Below, one piece after another: positions 50,977 through 60,073 of a stretch of DNA of 64,000 nucleotides. The translations under genes were made by a program, and so were the position numbers. The DNA is from Enterococcaceae bacterium OF42-14pH9A. Lineage in GTDB: Bacteria > Bacillota > Bacilli > Lactobacillales > Enterococcaceae. Under the pieces are notes generated by a model, which saw only the letters and a list, made by a program, of their open reading frames with translations, was not told where the DNA came from and did no database searches. The stretch lies in the NCBI GenBank assembly GCA_027692465.1, contig JAQEYU010000001.1, positions 310,001 through 374,000 of the forward strand. The letters are read 5' to 3'. The stretch's first letter is position 1. Each line of letters starts with the position of its first letter.

Positions 50977-51014
50977 AAGAACTTTCCAATTTTTCGGAAA
51001 GTTCTTTTTTTTTT
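50977..51014 (+). terminator. Terminator after the ArsR gene
   Basis: AAGAACTTTCC pairs with GGAAAGTTCTT around an eight-base loop, followed by eight more T. Confidence 0.9.
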
Positions 51015-51087
51015 AAGCTATTTTTGGTATGCTAAAAGCAATAACGTGGAGAACTCAAACAATAATCAGGGAATTGGTGGGAAATGT

Positions 51088-52377
51088 ATGGAGAAACGAT
51101 TGCAGATCGGCATTTTGGGTCTGGGCGTCGTCGGAACCGGCGTCGTTGAGATCCTGGCCAAAGAGCGACAAAAGATCAAGGGAAAGACTGGCGTGGAACT
51201 GGTCATTACTAAAGCTCTGATCCGTGAAGGTGAAGACAAAGCGGCACTGGCTGAGGCCCATGATCTGAAATTGGTCTATGATGTAAAAGAGATCACAGAA
51301 GACGATCAGATCGATGTTGTCGTGGAAGTCATGGGTAAGATCCACCCGGCCAAAGAGTTTGTCACTGCAGCCTTGTCCGGCGGCAAACATGTGGTGACCG
51401 CCAACAAAGATCTCCTGGCGCAGCAGGGGACAGAACTGCTGCAAATCGCTGAAAAAAATCATGTTTCCTTGTACTATGAGGCCAGTGTCGCCGGTGGGAT
51501 TCCTATCCTGCGTACGTTGGCCAATTCCTTTATCGCTGATGAGATCACTGAGGTTCTGGGAATCATCAACGGGACCACCAACTATATGCTGACCCAGATG
51601 GTGGAAAACGGCATGGCTTATGAGGACGCCTTGAAACGGGCGCAAGAACTGGGCTTTGCCGAATCTGATCCGACAAATGATGTCGACGGGATTGATGCTG
51701 CCTATAAAACTGTGATTCTGACTCGTTTTGCTTACGGTACGGATATTGCTTTGGAGGATTTCGTAGTCCGGGGTATCCGGGGCATCGCCATCGCCGACAT
51801 TGAGCTGGCAAAAGCCAAAGGTTACGAGGTCAAATTGATCGGGATGACAAAAAAAGTCGGCGACGGTATCTTCGCTGAGGTCGCACCGGCTTTGGTACCA
51901 CAGCATCATCCGCTGGCCGCTATCCGCAATGAGTTCAACGGTGTCTTCGTCCGCAGTACCGGGATTGGCCAGTCGATGTATTTTGGACCGGGTGCAGGAT
52001 CGCTGCCGACTGCTACCAGTGTGGTGACGGATTTGGCAGTCATTGCTGAAAATCAGGCGGACAATAAGCCGGCGCCCCAGTTTATCCACTACGACGAAGA
52101 AAAACAGTTTGCCGATCCCAAAGCAGTCATCAGCCGCTATTTTATCGCTATGGAAGCGGTGGACGATGCCCAGGTTTGGCAGGAAGTTCAGCAGGCGGCA
52201 GCCGACTTTGGTGTAGTTTACGAAGATATCGAAAATACTGCGACAACTAGCGGTAAGCGGCGAATCGTCTGGTTGACGGACACGCTGAATGAAGTCCAAA
52301 AACATCAATTCGTATCAGCTGTTACCAAGATCGAGGATACGGAAATCACCCAAATCATGAAAGTAATGGAGGAGTAA
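51088..52377 (+). CDS. hom: Homoserine dehydrogenase
   Basis: Reduces aspartate semialdehyde to homoserine, the branch point for threonine and methionine. The 429-residue protein has the NAD(P)-binding IGILGLGVVGTGVVEIL, the catalytic block TNDVDGIDAAYKTVILTRFAYGT, and a C-terminal ACT domain (about residues 345-425), as in regulated Firmicute enzymes. ATG 51088 (MEKRLQIGILG) is preferred to the frame start at 51046, following GGTGGG. The stop is three bases before thrC. Homoserine also feeds MetA at 55728. Confidence 0.95.
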   Translation: MEKRLQIGILGLGVVGTGVVEILAKERQKIKGKTGVELVITKALIREGEDKAALAEAHDLKLVYDVKEITEDDQIDVVVEVMGKIHPAKEFVTAALSGGKHVVTANKDLLAQQGTELLQIAEKNHVSLYYEASVAGGIPILRTLANSFIADEITEVLGIINGTTNYMLTQMVENGMAYEDALKRAQELGFAESDPTNDVDGIDAAYKTVILTRFAYGTDIALEDFVVRGIRGIAIADIELAKAKGYEVKLIGMTKKVGDGIFAEVAPALVPQHHPLAAIRNEFNGVFVRSTGIGQSMYFGPGAGSLPTATSVVTDLAVIAENQADNKPAPQFIHYDEEKQFADPKAVISRYFIAMEAVDDAQVWQEVQQAAADFGVVYEDIENTATTSGKRRIVWLTDTLNEVQKHQFVSAVTKIEDTEITQIMKVMEE

Positions 52378-52380
52378 ATT

Positions 52381-53439
52381 ATGTATGAAGGTTTGTTGAA
52401 GCAATACAAGGAGTATTTACCCATCACTGACAAAACGCCGATGATCAGTCTGTGTGAAGGCAACACCCCGCTAATCCCTCTGAACAACTTATCAAAAGAG
52501 CTGGGGATCACATTGTACGGCAAATATGAAGGGCTCAATCCCACCGGTTCATTCAAGGACCGCGGAATGGTGATGGCAGTAGCCAAAGCAGTGGAAGACG
52601 GAGCCAAAGCCATCGTCTGTGCCTCCACCGGAAATACCAGCGCTGCTGCTGCGGCCTATGCGACCCGTGCCGGTGTCAAAGCTTATGTAGTCATTCCTGA
52701 CGGCAAGATTGCGATGGGGAAACTGGCACAGGCGATTGCGTACGGTGCGGATATCATTTCGATTCCCGGTAATTTCGATGAAGCACTGAAAGCCGTTCGT
52801 GACATTGCGGAAACTGAAGCGGTAGCCCTGGTGAATTCTGTCAATCCGTATCGTTTGGAAGGGCAAAAGACTGCTGCTTTTGAAGTCTGCGAGCAATTAG
52901 GGCAGGCGCCGGATGTACTGGCGATTCCGGTCGGAAATGCCGGCAATATCTCGGCTTACTGGAAAGGTTTCAAAGAATGGCATGAAGTCAAAGGAACAGC
53001 GCTCCCGCGGATGCACGGCTTTGAAGCAGAAGGTGCAGCTGCTATCGTGCGAGGAGAAGTCATCGAACAGCCGGAAACCGTAGCGACTGCAATCCGGATC
53101 GGCAATCCTGCCAGCTGGAAATTAGCAGAAGCGGCCCGTGACGAATCAAACGGTCATATTGATGCGGTCACTGATGAAGAAATCTTGAACGCCTACCGCA
53201 AAGTTGCGGCAATGGACGGTGTCTTTGTTGAACCGGGATCGGCTGCTTCACTGGCCGGTGTCATCCAGCACGTGAAGTCCGGCAAGATCAAACCAGGAGA
53301 AACTGTGGTGACCATCTTTACCGGGAACGGCTTGAAAGATCCTGATACTGCAATCCAGGAAGCAACCGCTGACATCCACAAAATGAGCGATGTCGAAGAA
53401 ATGCGCAAACACTTGCGGGAGGGCGTGGCAAAACTATGA
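52381..53439 (+). CDS. thrC: Threonine synthase
   Basis: PLP enzyme of 352 residues that converts O-phosphohomoserine to threonine. The PLP lysine is in [10 protein letters not shown] (about residue 60); the phosphate-binding loop is [15 protein letters not shown]. The length is of the short, Bacillus-type ThrC. AATGGAGG lies before ATG, inside the end of hom, and the stop overlaps the thrB start by four bases, so the three genes form one coupled operon. Confidence 0.95.
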   Translation: MYEGLLKQYKEYLPITDKTPMISLCEGNTPLIPLNNLSKELGITLYGKYEGLNPTGSFKDRGMVMAVAKAVEDGAKAIVCASTGNTSAAAAAYATRAGVKAYVVIPDGKIAMGKLAQAIAYGADIISIPGNFDEALKAVRDIAETEAVALVNSVNPYRLEGQKTAAFEVCEQLGQAPDVLAIPVGNAGNISAYWKGFKEWHEVKGTALPRMHGFEAEGAAAIVRGEVIEQPETVATAIRIGNPASWKLAEAARDESNGHIDAVTDEEILNAYRKVAAMDGVFVEPGSAASLAGVIQHVKSGKIKPGETVVTIFTGNGLKDPDTAIQEATADIHKMSDVEEMRKHLREGVAKL

Positions 53440-54299
53440 AGATCCGAGTACCGGCTACCAGCGCCAATCTGGGCCCGGGCTTTGATTCCTGCGGGGTGGC
53501 GCTGGACCGCTATTTGTTCGTAGAAGTCATCGAAGACAGCGAGACTTGGCTGGTTTCTCATGAACTGGGAGCAGATATTCCAAAGGATGAGAAAAATCTG
53601 CTGGTAGCGACGGCTCTGCAGCTTGCGCCGGAGCTTGCGCCAAAACATTTGAAAATGACCTCTGATATTCCGGTGACCCGCGGCCTGGGCAGCAGTTCTT
53701 CGGTAATCGTCGCCGGGATCGAGCTGGCCAATCGCCTGGGAAATCTCAATCTGTCCGATGCGCAGAAAATCGCCTATGCGACAAAGCTTGAGGGACATCC
53801 TGACAATGTAGCACCGGCCGTCTGCGGGGATCTGGTCATTGCCAGTGCCGTAGACGAGCAGGTGGATTACGTGCGTCATTATTTTCCTCCCTGCGATATC
53901 ATCGCTTTCATTCCTGATGCTCCTTTGAGTACCGAAAAAGCCCGCGGTGCCCTGCCGTCACAGTTGAGCTTTAAAGAAGCGGTCGCCGCCAGTTCCGTTG
54001 CCAATGTGATGGTAGCGGCGCTTGTGACCGGTAATCTGCCGGCAGCCGGCAAGTTGATGGAAAAAGACCGCTTCCACGAAAATTATCGTGGACCGCTGGT
54101 GCCGCATCTGCAGGTGATTCGGGAATTGGCTCATGAAGAAGGCGCATACGGCTGCTTTTTAAGCGGGGCCGGACCCACCGTCTTGATTCTGTCGCCAGAG
54201 GATCGCAGTAAAAAGATTCTGCAACTGTTGAAGGCACTGGAACAGCCGGCTAAAGTCGAATTAATGAATGTCGACAGAGAAGGAGTTCAGGTCTTCTAG
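53436..54299 (+). CDS. thrB: Homoserine kinase
   Basis: GHMP-family kinase of 287 residues making O-phosphohomoserine for ThrC. The N-terminal [20 protein letters not shown] and the ATP loop [16 protein letters not shown] are the GHMP signatures, and the C-terminal [14 protein letters not shown] completes the set. Overlaps thrC by four bases (ATGA). The operon ends with a terminator at 54319. Confidence 0.95.
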   Translation: MKIRVPATSANLGPGFDSCGVALDRYLFVEVIEDSETWLVSHELGADIPKDEKNLLVATALQLAPELAPKHLKMTSDIPVTRGLGSSSSVIVAGIELANRLGNLNLSDAQKIAYATKLEGHPDNVAPAVCGDLVIASAVDEQVDYVRHYFPPCDIIAFIPDAPLSTEKARGALPSQLSFKEAVAASSVANVMVAALVTGNLPAAGKLMEKDRFHENYRGPLVPHLQVIRELAHEEGAYGCFLSGAGPTVLILSPEDRSKKILQLLKALEQPAKVELMNVDREGVQVF

Positions 54300-54318
54300 C
54301 AGAAATGAGGAAGTACGA

Positions 54319-54353
54319 GGATGGGACTGATTTTTCTTGGTCTCATCCTTTTT
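54319..54353 (+). terminator. Terminator after hom-thrC-thrB
   Basis: GGATGGGAC pairs with GTCTCATCC around a 12-base loop, followed by five T. Confidence 0.85.
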
Positions 54354-54365
54354 GGTAAAACGAAG

Positions 54366-54391
54366 GGTGGCAGCGGGCATCTGCTGCCACC
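54366..54391 (+). promoter_or_regulatory. Perfect hairpin in the metY leader
   Basis: GGTGGCAGC/GCTGCCACC, nine perfect pairs with an eight-base loop and no T tract, 63 bases before metY. It does not resemble the S-box or SMK-box SAM riboswitch cores. Role unknown. Confidence 0.35.
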
Positions 54392-54453
54392 AATCACGCA
54401 TCATCACAGACCAAGATGCACATAGCAGGAGTAAGAAAGGGAGGATTTGATTT

Positions 54454-55725
54454 ATGGAATTCGAAACAAAATGTCTGCATGCCGGTTATACCCCGAAAAA
54501 CGGTGAGCCGCGAGTATTGCCGATCACTCAAAGCACAACGTTCACTTATGATTCAACAGAGGCAATCGGCAAATTGTTCGATCTGGAGGAGGCCGGTTAT
54601 TTTTATACCCGTCTGGCGAATCCGACCACCGGAGCTGTTGAAGAAAAAATCGCTGCTCTGGAGGGAGGCGTGGGCGCTTTATGTACTTCTTCCGGTCAGG
54701 CGGCCACTTTTTTGGCGATCATGAATATTTTGGAGAGCGGCGACCACTTGGTTTCTTCGTCTTATGTCTATGGCGGAACATATAATCTGTTGGCGCACAC
54801 TCTGAAAAAGATGGGGATTGAAGTCACTTTTGTCGATCAATTTGCTCCGTTGGACGAATTGGAACAGGCGATCCGTCCGAATACAAAGGCTGTTTTTGCA
54901 GAGACAATCGCCAACCCGGCTATGCATGTTCTGGATATCGAGAAGTTTGCTCAATTGGCACATAAGCATGATCTGCCGTTTCTGATCGACAATACGTTTG
55001 CCACACCGTATTTTTGCCGGCCAATAGAATTCGGTGCCGACATCGTGATCCATTCCACGACCAAATATCTGGACGGCCATGCGGTGGCGACCGGTGGTGT
55101 GATTGTAGACAGCGGCCGATTCAACTGGGGAAACGGCAAATTTCCACAGCTGGCAACGCCGGATGACACCTATCACGGGATCATCTATACTGAAACGTTT
55201 GGTCAGGCGGCTTATATCACCAAGGCACGCGTACAGTTGATGCGGGACCTCGGCTCGACACCGTCACCGCAGAACTCTTTTTATTTGAATCTGGGGATGG
55301 AGACGCTGCCGGTACGGATGGACCGTCATTATGAAAACGCGCTGAAGACAGCAGAATTCATCAAGGACCAGCCGGCAGTAGCTGCGGTGACTTATCCCGG
55401 ACTGCCGGGCGACCAAAGTTATCAACTGAAGGAGAAATACCTGCCTAACGGACTGTGTGGGGTGATTTCATTTGAGATTGGTGCCGGTCGTAAAGCAGCT
55501 GCCAAATGGCTGGATGCTCTGCAGATGGTTTCCCGCGAAGTCCATGTCGCCGATATCCGAACTTGTGCGCTGCATCCGGCGACTTCCACCCATCGGCAAA
55601 TGTCTGACGAACAACTACGGGCTGCCGGTATTTCACCGGGCTTGATCCGGATTTCAGTCGGGATTGAAAATATTGCGGATATTTTGGCGGACCTGAAACA
55701 GGCCTTCGAGCAACTGGAGGGATAA
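54454..55725 (+). CDS. metY: O-acetylhomoserine sulfhydrylase (O-acetylhomoserine aminocarboxypropyltransferase)
   Basis: PLP enzyme of the Cys/Met metabolism family, 423 residues, making homocysteine from O-acetylhomoserine and sulfide. Family blocks: the N-terminal TKCLHAGYTP, YTRLANPTTGAVEEKIA, and the PLP lysine in IHSTTKYLDGHAVATGG (about residue 205). The length, above 400 residues, favours MetY over MetB. AAAGGGAGG precedes ATG. metA starts two bases after its stop, so acetylation and sulfhydrylation of homoserine are encoded together. Confidence 0.93.
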   Translation: MEFETKCLHAGYTPKNGEPRVLPITQSTTFTYDSTEAIGKLFDLEEAGYFYTRLANPTTGAVEEKIAALEGGVGALCTSSGQAATFLAIMNILESGDHLVSSSYVYGGTYNLLAHTLKKMGIEVTFVDQFAPLDELEQAIRPNTKAVFAETIANPAMHVLDIEKFAQLAHKHDLPFLIDNTFATPYFCRPIEFGADIVIHSTTKYLDGHAVATGGVIVDSGRFNWGNGKFPQLATPDDTYHGIIYTETFGQAAYITKARVQLMRDLGSTPSPQNSFYLNLGMETLPVRMDRHYENALKTAEFIKDQPAVAAVTYPGLPGDQSYQLKEKYLPNGLCGVISFEIGAGRKAAAKWLDALQMVSREVHVADIRTCALHPATSTHRQMSDEQLRAAGISPGLIRISVGIENIADILADLKQAFEQLEG

Positions 55726-55727
55726 CA

Positions 55728-56663
55728 ATGCCCATCAAACTGGCTGAAGACTTTCCGGCAAAAAGAGTACTTTTGGCCGAAGATATTTTTGCGATCGATA
55801 ATGAACGGGCGATTCATCAGGACATCCGGCCGCTGAAGCTGATTATTTTGAATCTGATGCCGGATAAAATCGCAACAGAAACGCAGCTGCTGCGGCTGAT
55901 CAGCCAAAGTCCGCTGCAGATCGATGTCGATTTCCTGCAGATTGCCGGTCATCAGCACAAAAATACCAGTATGGCCCACCTGCAAAAGTATTATCTGACC
56001 TTTCCGCAGATTGCCGATACTTGTTACGATGGGATGATTATTACCGGAGCACCGGTGGAAACCCTGCCCTTTGAAGAAGTCGACTACTGGGACGAACTGA
56101 AACAGATCATGGATTGGTCTCAAAAGCAGGTCACCAGTGTGGTACACATCTGCTGGGGAGCACAGGCGGGGCTGTACTATCATTACGGCGTCGATAAAGT
56201 TGCTTACCCGGAGAAGCTGTTTGGGGTCTACCCGCAAAAAATGGTGGCCCCTCACCGTTTCTGTCGCGGCTTTGACGACGAATTCTGGGGCCCGCAATCC
56301 CGCTACACCGGGATTGCCGAAGAACAAATTGATCCTGAGGTGCTGCGGGTGATTGCTCGGGATGAACAGGTGGGACCGAATATCCTGATTTCAAAAGACG
56401 ATCATGACATTTTTCTGTTGGGGCATTTTGAATATGACTCGGATACTTTGGAAAAAGAGTACTTGCGGGATCAGGAGCGGGGTGTGCTGACAGCGCCGCC
56501 GGAAAACTACTACGTGGAAGATGATCCGGAAAAAGGGGTGCTGAACCGCTGGCGGGCCCACGCCCACCTGCTCTATCACAACTGGCTCAATGATGTGTAT
56601 CAATTGACACCTTATGATCTTGAAGAAATCCCCAGACGTCAGGCAAAACGAATCAAGCACTGA
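55728..56663 (+). CDS. metA: Homoserine O-acetyltransferase, MetA (HTS) family
   Basis: Acyltransferase of 311 residues, glutamine amidotransferase-like fold, with the active-site cysteine in VVHICWGAQAGLYYHYG and the start block HQDIRPLKLIILNLMPDKIATE. In this family the residue after GAPV/L sets the acyl donor: Glu (Bacillus cereus MetA) gives acetyl-CoA, Gly (E. coli) gives succinyl-CoA. Here the motif is TGAPVETLPFEE with Glu, so acetyl-CoA is predicted despite the HTS fold, in line with the adjacent MetY. Follows metY by two bases and ends at a strong terminator. Confidence 0.93.
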   Translation: MPIKLAEDFPAKRVLLAEDIFAIDNERAIHQDIRPLKLIILNLMPDKIATETQLLRLISQSPLQIDVDFLQIAGHQHKNTSMAHLQKYYLTFPQIADTCYDGMIITGAPVETLPFEEVDYWDELKQIMDWSQKQVTSVVHICWGAQAGLYYHYGVDKVAYPEKLFGVYPQKMVAPHRFCRGFDDEFWGPQSRYTGIAEEQIDPEVLRVIARDEQVGPNILISKDDHDIFLLGHFEYDSDTLEKEYLRDQERGVLTAPPENYYVEDDPEKGVLNRWRAHAHLLYHNWLNDVYQLTPYDLEEIPRRQAKRIKH

Positions 56664-56709
56664 AAAGACCTTGTCGCCACTGTTTATGCAGTGATGACAA
56701 GGTCTTTTT
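56663..56709 (+). terminator. Terminator after metY-metA
   Basis: AAAAGACCTTGTC pairs with GACAAGGTCTTTT; the loop itself has CACTG/CAGTG; followed by T residues. Confidence 0.88.
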
Positions 56710-56860
56710 GCAGCTGAAAGTGTCGGAGACGACAAACCACTTGCTTGGAAAAGCTTAGGAATCCTGCAGTTTTTTGCCAGTCACAGAGCCGACAAATCAG
56801 AATCCAAGGGGGGATCGGCTGTGGTTGCCGTTGCGTTCGGTAGATTGCTGCAAAGAACAA

Positions 56861-57955
56861 TTATTCAGATTGGAAATAATGCTGCCAAATCCGCTGATAT
56901 TCCTCCGGAGTTAGAGAAATAACCGAACCGTGCCGTGGTTTTTCGCCTTTACTGTTTTCAGGAAGCTGCTGCCGCAGTTTTTGCGAAACCGGCTGCCAAC
57001 TGCGAGGATCAGCCAAATCATTGCCGGCAAACCCGATGTAATGGTTCGGTCCGTCATGGTACCCCGGCTGATCGATAAACAAGAACCACTTGAAGCCGTT
57101 TGTGTCATCGGGATTTGCCGGAAAGAGGCAGGGACCTTCTCCACCGGTAAACTCCCGGCCTTCACCGTTCGGCAGCCCATTGCCGATCTTGCGGCCTAAT
57201 GTGAGCCATTGATCTGACGGGACCTCTTTGTCAGCGGCGTAATCGGTCCCCGCCACGGTTGCCAGCAGATTTGTCGCGGTATCCAAACGAATGGTCATCG
57301 TTTCTTCTTCCTTCATGAACCGGTAGTAGCGGCCGTCGACCTTGGCCACCGTTGCATCGATGGTTCCTTTACCCGGCCCGCGATCAACATCTACCCAGAT
57401 CCGGGGTGGGGTGAAAGTGATAAAATCAGGGGTGAGGGAGTACATCATGCGGTTATACGTGATACTCGTACGTTTTTGAGGATCCGATTCATCGTAAAGA
57501 TTTGCTGCCCAATAGACGACGTAAAGCTGCTGCTCGGCATCCCAGATGGCCTTGGGAGCCCAGGTGTTGCCGGCATTCACATCAGCGACCTGCACATGGC
57601 GCTGATGGCTCCAATGGATAAGGTCAGTCGATTCGAAAATCTCCAGATAACGGGAGCCGCTCAGTTGGCCGGTATGAAAGCCGCCCGGTCGCTCGTGAAC
57701 ATTCAAATCGGTGGCCAATAGATAAAAACGGCTACCGTCATGGCTGCGGAGAATAAAAGGGTCCCGCAACCCTTTTTCACCATACTTTGAAAAAATTACT
57801 GGCTGTCCTTTGTTCAAGCTCAGCCAGCGTAACGCATCGTTGCCGTCTGAGAGTGCAAAGCTGACGGCCTCGGCACCTGCCCCTTCACCGGTAAAATAGG
57901 CCCATAAATAGCCGGCACCGTTTTTCAATACCGGCGGTTGCTGGATTGTACACAT
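56861..57955 (-). CDS. Glycoside hydrolase family 43-like protein
   Basis: Cytoplasmic protein of 364 residues, no signal peptide, built of repeats suggesting a five-bladed propeller. GH43-like landmarks are LRDPFILRSHDGSRFYLLATD, TWAPKAIWD, GTIDATVAKVDGRYY and the GEGPCLF motif whose Glu would be the general acid. Members cleave arabino- or xylo-oligosaccharides. CAGGAGGAAAG precedes ATG 57955. It stands alone between metA and ppsR; it could process sugars from the importer at 37 kb, but nothing ties them. The family call is fair, the substrate open. Confidence 0.72.
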   Translation of the reverse strand: MCTIQQPPVLKNGAGYLWAYFTGEGAGAEAVSFALSDGNDALRWLSLNKGQPVIFSKYGEKGLRDPFILRSHDGSRFYLLATDLNVHERPGGFHTGQLSGSRYLEIFESTDLIHWSHQRHVQVADVNAGNTWAPKAIWDAEQQLYVVYWAANLYDESDPQKRTSITYNRMMYSLTPDFITFTPPRIWVDVDRGPGKGTIDATVAKVDGRYYRFMKEEETMTIRLDTATNLLATVAGTDYAADKEVPSDQWLTLGRKIGNGLPNGEGREFTGGEGPCLFPANPDDTNGFKWFLFIDQPGYHDGPNHYIGFAGNDLADPRSWQPVSQKLRQQLPENSKGEKPRHGSVISLTPEEYQRIWQHYFQSE

Positions 57956-58215
57956 AAACTTTCCTCCTGGGATAATTTGTTTTATATAGATTATACAATA
58001 AACTAACTATTGGTGGAGAGTTATTTGTAAAAAAATCGGGCTATCCGCAAATTTCTGTGGAGCCGGTGGGGGGCGGGATTTTTATACAACTGCTGGAAAA
58101 TAAGCAAAATACTGCTTATTTGGTTCATAAGTATGCATTTGCTATGACGCTAGTGAGGAATAGATTTTCAATCGTGTCACCGATATTTTCGGACTTGCTT
58201 TGGTTGAAAGGTAAA
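57956..58215. other. Gap upstream of the GH43-like gene
   Basis: Holds the minus-strand promoter area of the GH43-like gene (TATAAT on the minus strand at about 57991-57997) and an AAATAAGC/GCTTATTT hairpin at 58098-58121 without a T tract. No gene seen. Confidence 0.35.
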
Positions 58216-58246
58216 TAAAAACTCCAGTCAGCCGACTGGAGTTTTA
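58216..58246 (-). terminator. Terminator after ppsR
   Basis: AAAACTCCAGTC pairs with GACTGGAGTTTT around a four-base loop, nine bases after the gene. Confidence 0.85.
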
Positions 58247-58254
58247 GAGTTGGT

Positions 58255-59100
58255 TTATTCTTCTTCGGTTGCGTAATAACTGTGATCTTCCAAATTCAAT
58301 GCATTCATGATCATCGAGGCAGTTTCCTCGATAGAAAGAGAAGCGACGTTGATCACGACACAGCCGAGTTTTTCGTAAAGATCGCCGGCAAATTCCAATT
58401 CAGCGCGGATCTTGTCGATATCCGAATAGGCGGTATCAGGATTTAAGCCGTAAGCCCGCATTCGCTCCTTGCGAATGCTGTTGAGGACATCGGGATCATT
58501 GGTCAGGCCGACAATCTTTTTCGGGTCGACTTCCCACAACTGCTTGGGAATATGGGCTTGCGGCACTAAAGGCAGGTTGGCGACTTTGAGATTTTTGTTC
58601 GCTAAAAAGAGGCTCAAGGGCGTTTTTGAGGTCCGGGAGACGCCCAACAAAACGACATCCGCTTCTAAAAAACCCCGCGGATCTTTGCCATCGTCATACT
58701 TAACGGCAAATTCCATGGCTTTAATCCGTTTGAAATAATTCTTGTTGAGGTGATGCAGCGCCCCTTGTTCACGACTAGGTTTGATACCGCTGCGGGCTTC
58801 AATCTCGTTGATGGTGGAAGAGAGAACGTCAAAGCTGTACAGATCACTTTCGGCGCAAAAGTTTTGCAATAAAGCCAACAAATCTTCGTTGATCATAGTA
58901 AAGAGGATCATTGCGTCATGTTTTTTGGCGTCGGTCAAGGCTTTAATCAGACTTTCTTTGTCGTTGACGAAGGTTTTACGATACAAGTTGAACTCGACGG
59001 TCGGAAACTGAGCCATCGTTGCCTGGGCTAATTTGGTGGCGGTTTCGCCGGCAGAATCGGAAATCACAAAAATGGTTAAGATATTGTTTTCATCGTTCAT
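58255..59100 (-). CDS. ppsR: Pyruvate, phosphate dikinase regulatory protein (DUF299)
   Basis: Bifunctional ADP-dependent kinase/phosphorylase of 281 residues that switches PPDK off and on. The family start is IFVISDSAGETATKLAQA; the P-loop is GVSRTSKTPLS at about residues 153-163; LVPQAHIPKQLWEVDPKKIVGLT is another conserved block. The target dikinase is not in this window. Divergent from the Fur-family gene, sharing a gap that contains a Zur-like box. Confidence 0.93.
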   Translation of the reverse strand: MNDENNILTIFVISDSAGETATKLAQATMAQFPTVEFNLYRKTFVNDKESLIKALTDAKKHDAMILFTMINEDLLALLQNFCAESDLYSFDVLSSTINEIEARSGIKPSREQGALHHLNKNYFKRIKAMEFAVKYDDGKDPRGFLEADVVLLGVSRTSKTPLSLFLANKNLKVANLPLVPQAHIPKQLWEVDPKKIVGLTNDPDVLNSIRKERMRAYGLNPDTAYSDIDKIRAELEFAGDLYEKLGCVVINVASLSIEETASMIMNALNLEDHSYYATEEE

Positions 59101-59162
59101 AAAAGCAGCAACCCCTCTTGTCTTTTTATCAGCTTTATTATACCATACGGATGTCTGATTTT

Positions 59163-59183
59163 AATTCGGAATCATTATGATTT
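59163..59183. promoter_or_regulatory. Candidate Zur box upstream of the Fur-family gene
   Basis: The core TCGGAATCATTATGA (59167-59181 approx.) matches the Bacillus Zur core TCGTAATNATTACGA at 12 of 14 defined positions and contains the perfect palindrome AATCATTATGATT. It lies 80 bases before the Fur-family gene and between it and ppsR, suggesting autoregulation. Confidence 0.55.
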
Positions 59184-59264
59184 GCAAAAAAGCTCACCGT
59201 CGTTTTTCTTCCATCACCAGGATGAAAGACACTGCGGCAGCAGAAGGCAAGGAGGAAATAAATC

Positions 59265-59690
59265 ATGCAAACGACACGGATCCAACAGGCGATGACCACA
59301 TTGAAAGACAATGGTTTCAAACATACCAAGAAAAGAGAAGCGCTGCTGACTTTTTTGGCTAAACGAAATCGTTATATCGCTGCCAAGGAGGTCCATCAGT
59401 TCATGAACGAAAATTTTCCGGGAGTCAGTTATGATACGATTTATCGCAATCTGCACGACTTTGCGCAGATCGGTCTGTTGGAAGAGACGGATCTCAACGG
59501 TGAAATGAAATTCCGCTTTCACTGCTGCCAGGATGCTCACCATCATCACCACCATTTTATTTGTACTGTCTGCGGCAAAACCAAAGAACTGGATCTTTGT
59601 CCGATGGATTACTTTGCCGAGCAATTGCCGGGATGCGTGATCGAAGGCCACCGGTTTGAGATTCTGGGTCGCTGCGAGGATTGTCAGTAG
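59265..59690 (+). CDS. Fur family metalloregulator, Zur-like
   Basis: Repressor of 141 residues: winged helix (residues 5-85, VSYDTIYRNLHDFAQIGLL) and dimerisation domain with a six-histidine run (AHHHHHHFICTVCGK) and two CxxC pairs (CTVC and CEDC) forming the structural zinc site. The candidate Zur box upstream and the similarity of context to Bacillus zur (yqfV) point to zinc sensing rather than PerR or Fur; PerR-type iron ligands cannot be excluded from sequence. AAGGAGG precedes ATG. Divergent from ppsR. Confidence 0.82.
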   Translation: MQTTRIQQAMTTLKDNGFKHTKKREALLTFLAKRNRYIAAKEVHQFMNENFPGVSYDTIYRNLHDFAQIGLLEETDLNGEMKFRFHCCQDAHHHHHHFICTVCGKTKELDLCPMDYFAEQLPGCVIEGHRFEILGRCEDCQ

Positions 59691-59754
59691 TTATTTTATT
59701 TTTTTAACGGAGGAAACACAGACAAAGGAGATATTTATTTTTTCAAGGAACTTC

Positions 59755-59783
59755 TTGACACCGTTTTAAACCTCCTTTATAAT
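59755..59783 (+). promoter_or_regulatory. Consensus sigma-A promoter of rpsU
   Basis: TTGACA (59755-59760), 17-base spacer, TATAAT (59778-59783): a perfect consensus pair, 84 bases before rpsU, as expected for a strong ribosomal-protein promoter. Confidence 0.9.
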
Positions 59784-59866
59784 TTTTTAAGGACAGTCTT
59801 GTTTTTTGGATTTCGGTTCAAAAGGCAAAAACGGTTACTTTTTAAGCTCGGAGGGAGGGAATTTAC

Positions 59867-60043
59867 ATGTCAAAAACAGTGGTTCGTAAAAATGAATCTC
59901 TTGACGATGCTCTTCGTCGCTTCAAACGTTCCGTGTCAAAAGCCGGTACTCTGCAAGAATCTCGCAAGCGTGAATTCTATGAAAAACCAAGCGTGAAACG
60001 CAAGAAGAAATCTGAAGCAGCCAGAAAACGCAAGAAATTCTAA
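59867..60043 (+). CDS. rpsU: 30S ribosomal protein S21
   Basis: Ribosomal protein of 58 residues, rich in Arg and Lys: [20 protein letters not shown] start and the basic tail [15 protein letters not shown]. It binds the 30S subunit near the anti-Shine-Dalgarno region and aids initiation. GGAGGGA precedes ATG 59867. It is preceded by a perfect consensus promoter and followed 30 bases later by yqeY, the usual Firmicute pairing. Confidence 0.98.
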   Translation: MSKTVVRKNESLDDALRRFKRSVSKAGTLQESRKREFYEKPSVKRKKKSEAARKRKKF

Positions 60044-60073
60044 TTTTGGCTCACAAGGATTGGAGCTGGTAGT

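Noticed and set aside
54300..54453. SAM riboswitch (S-box or SMK-box) upstream of metY-metA
   Set aside because: The region has a terminator for the threonine operon and one plain hairpin; no S-box or SMK-box core could be recognised.
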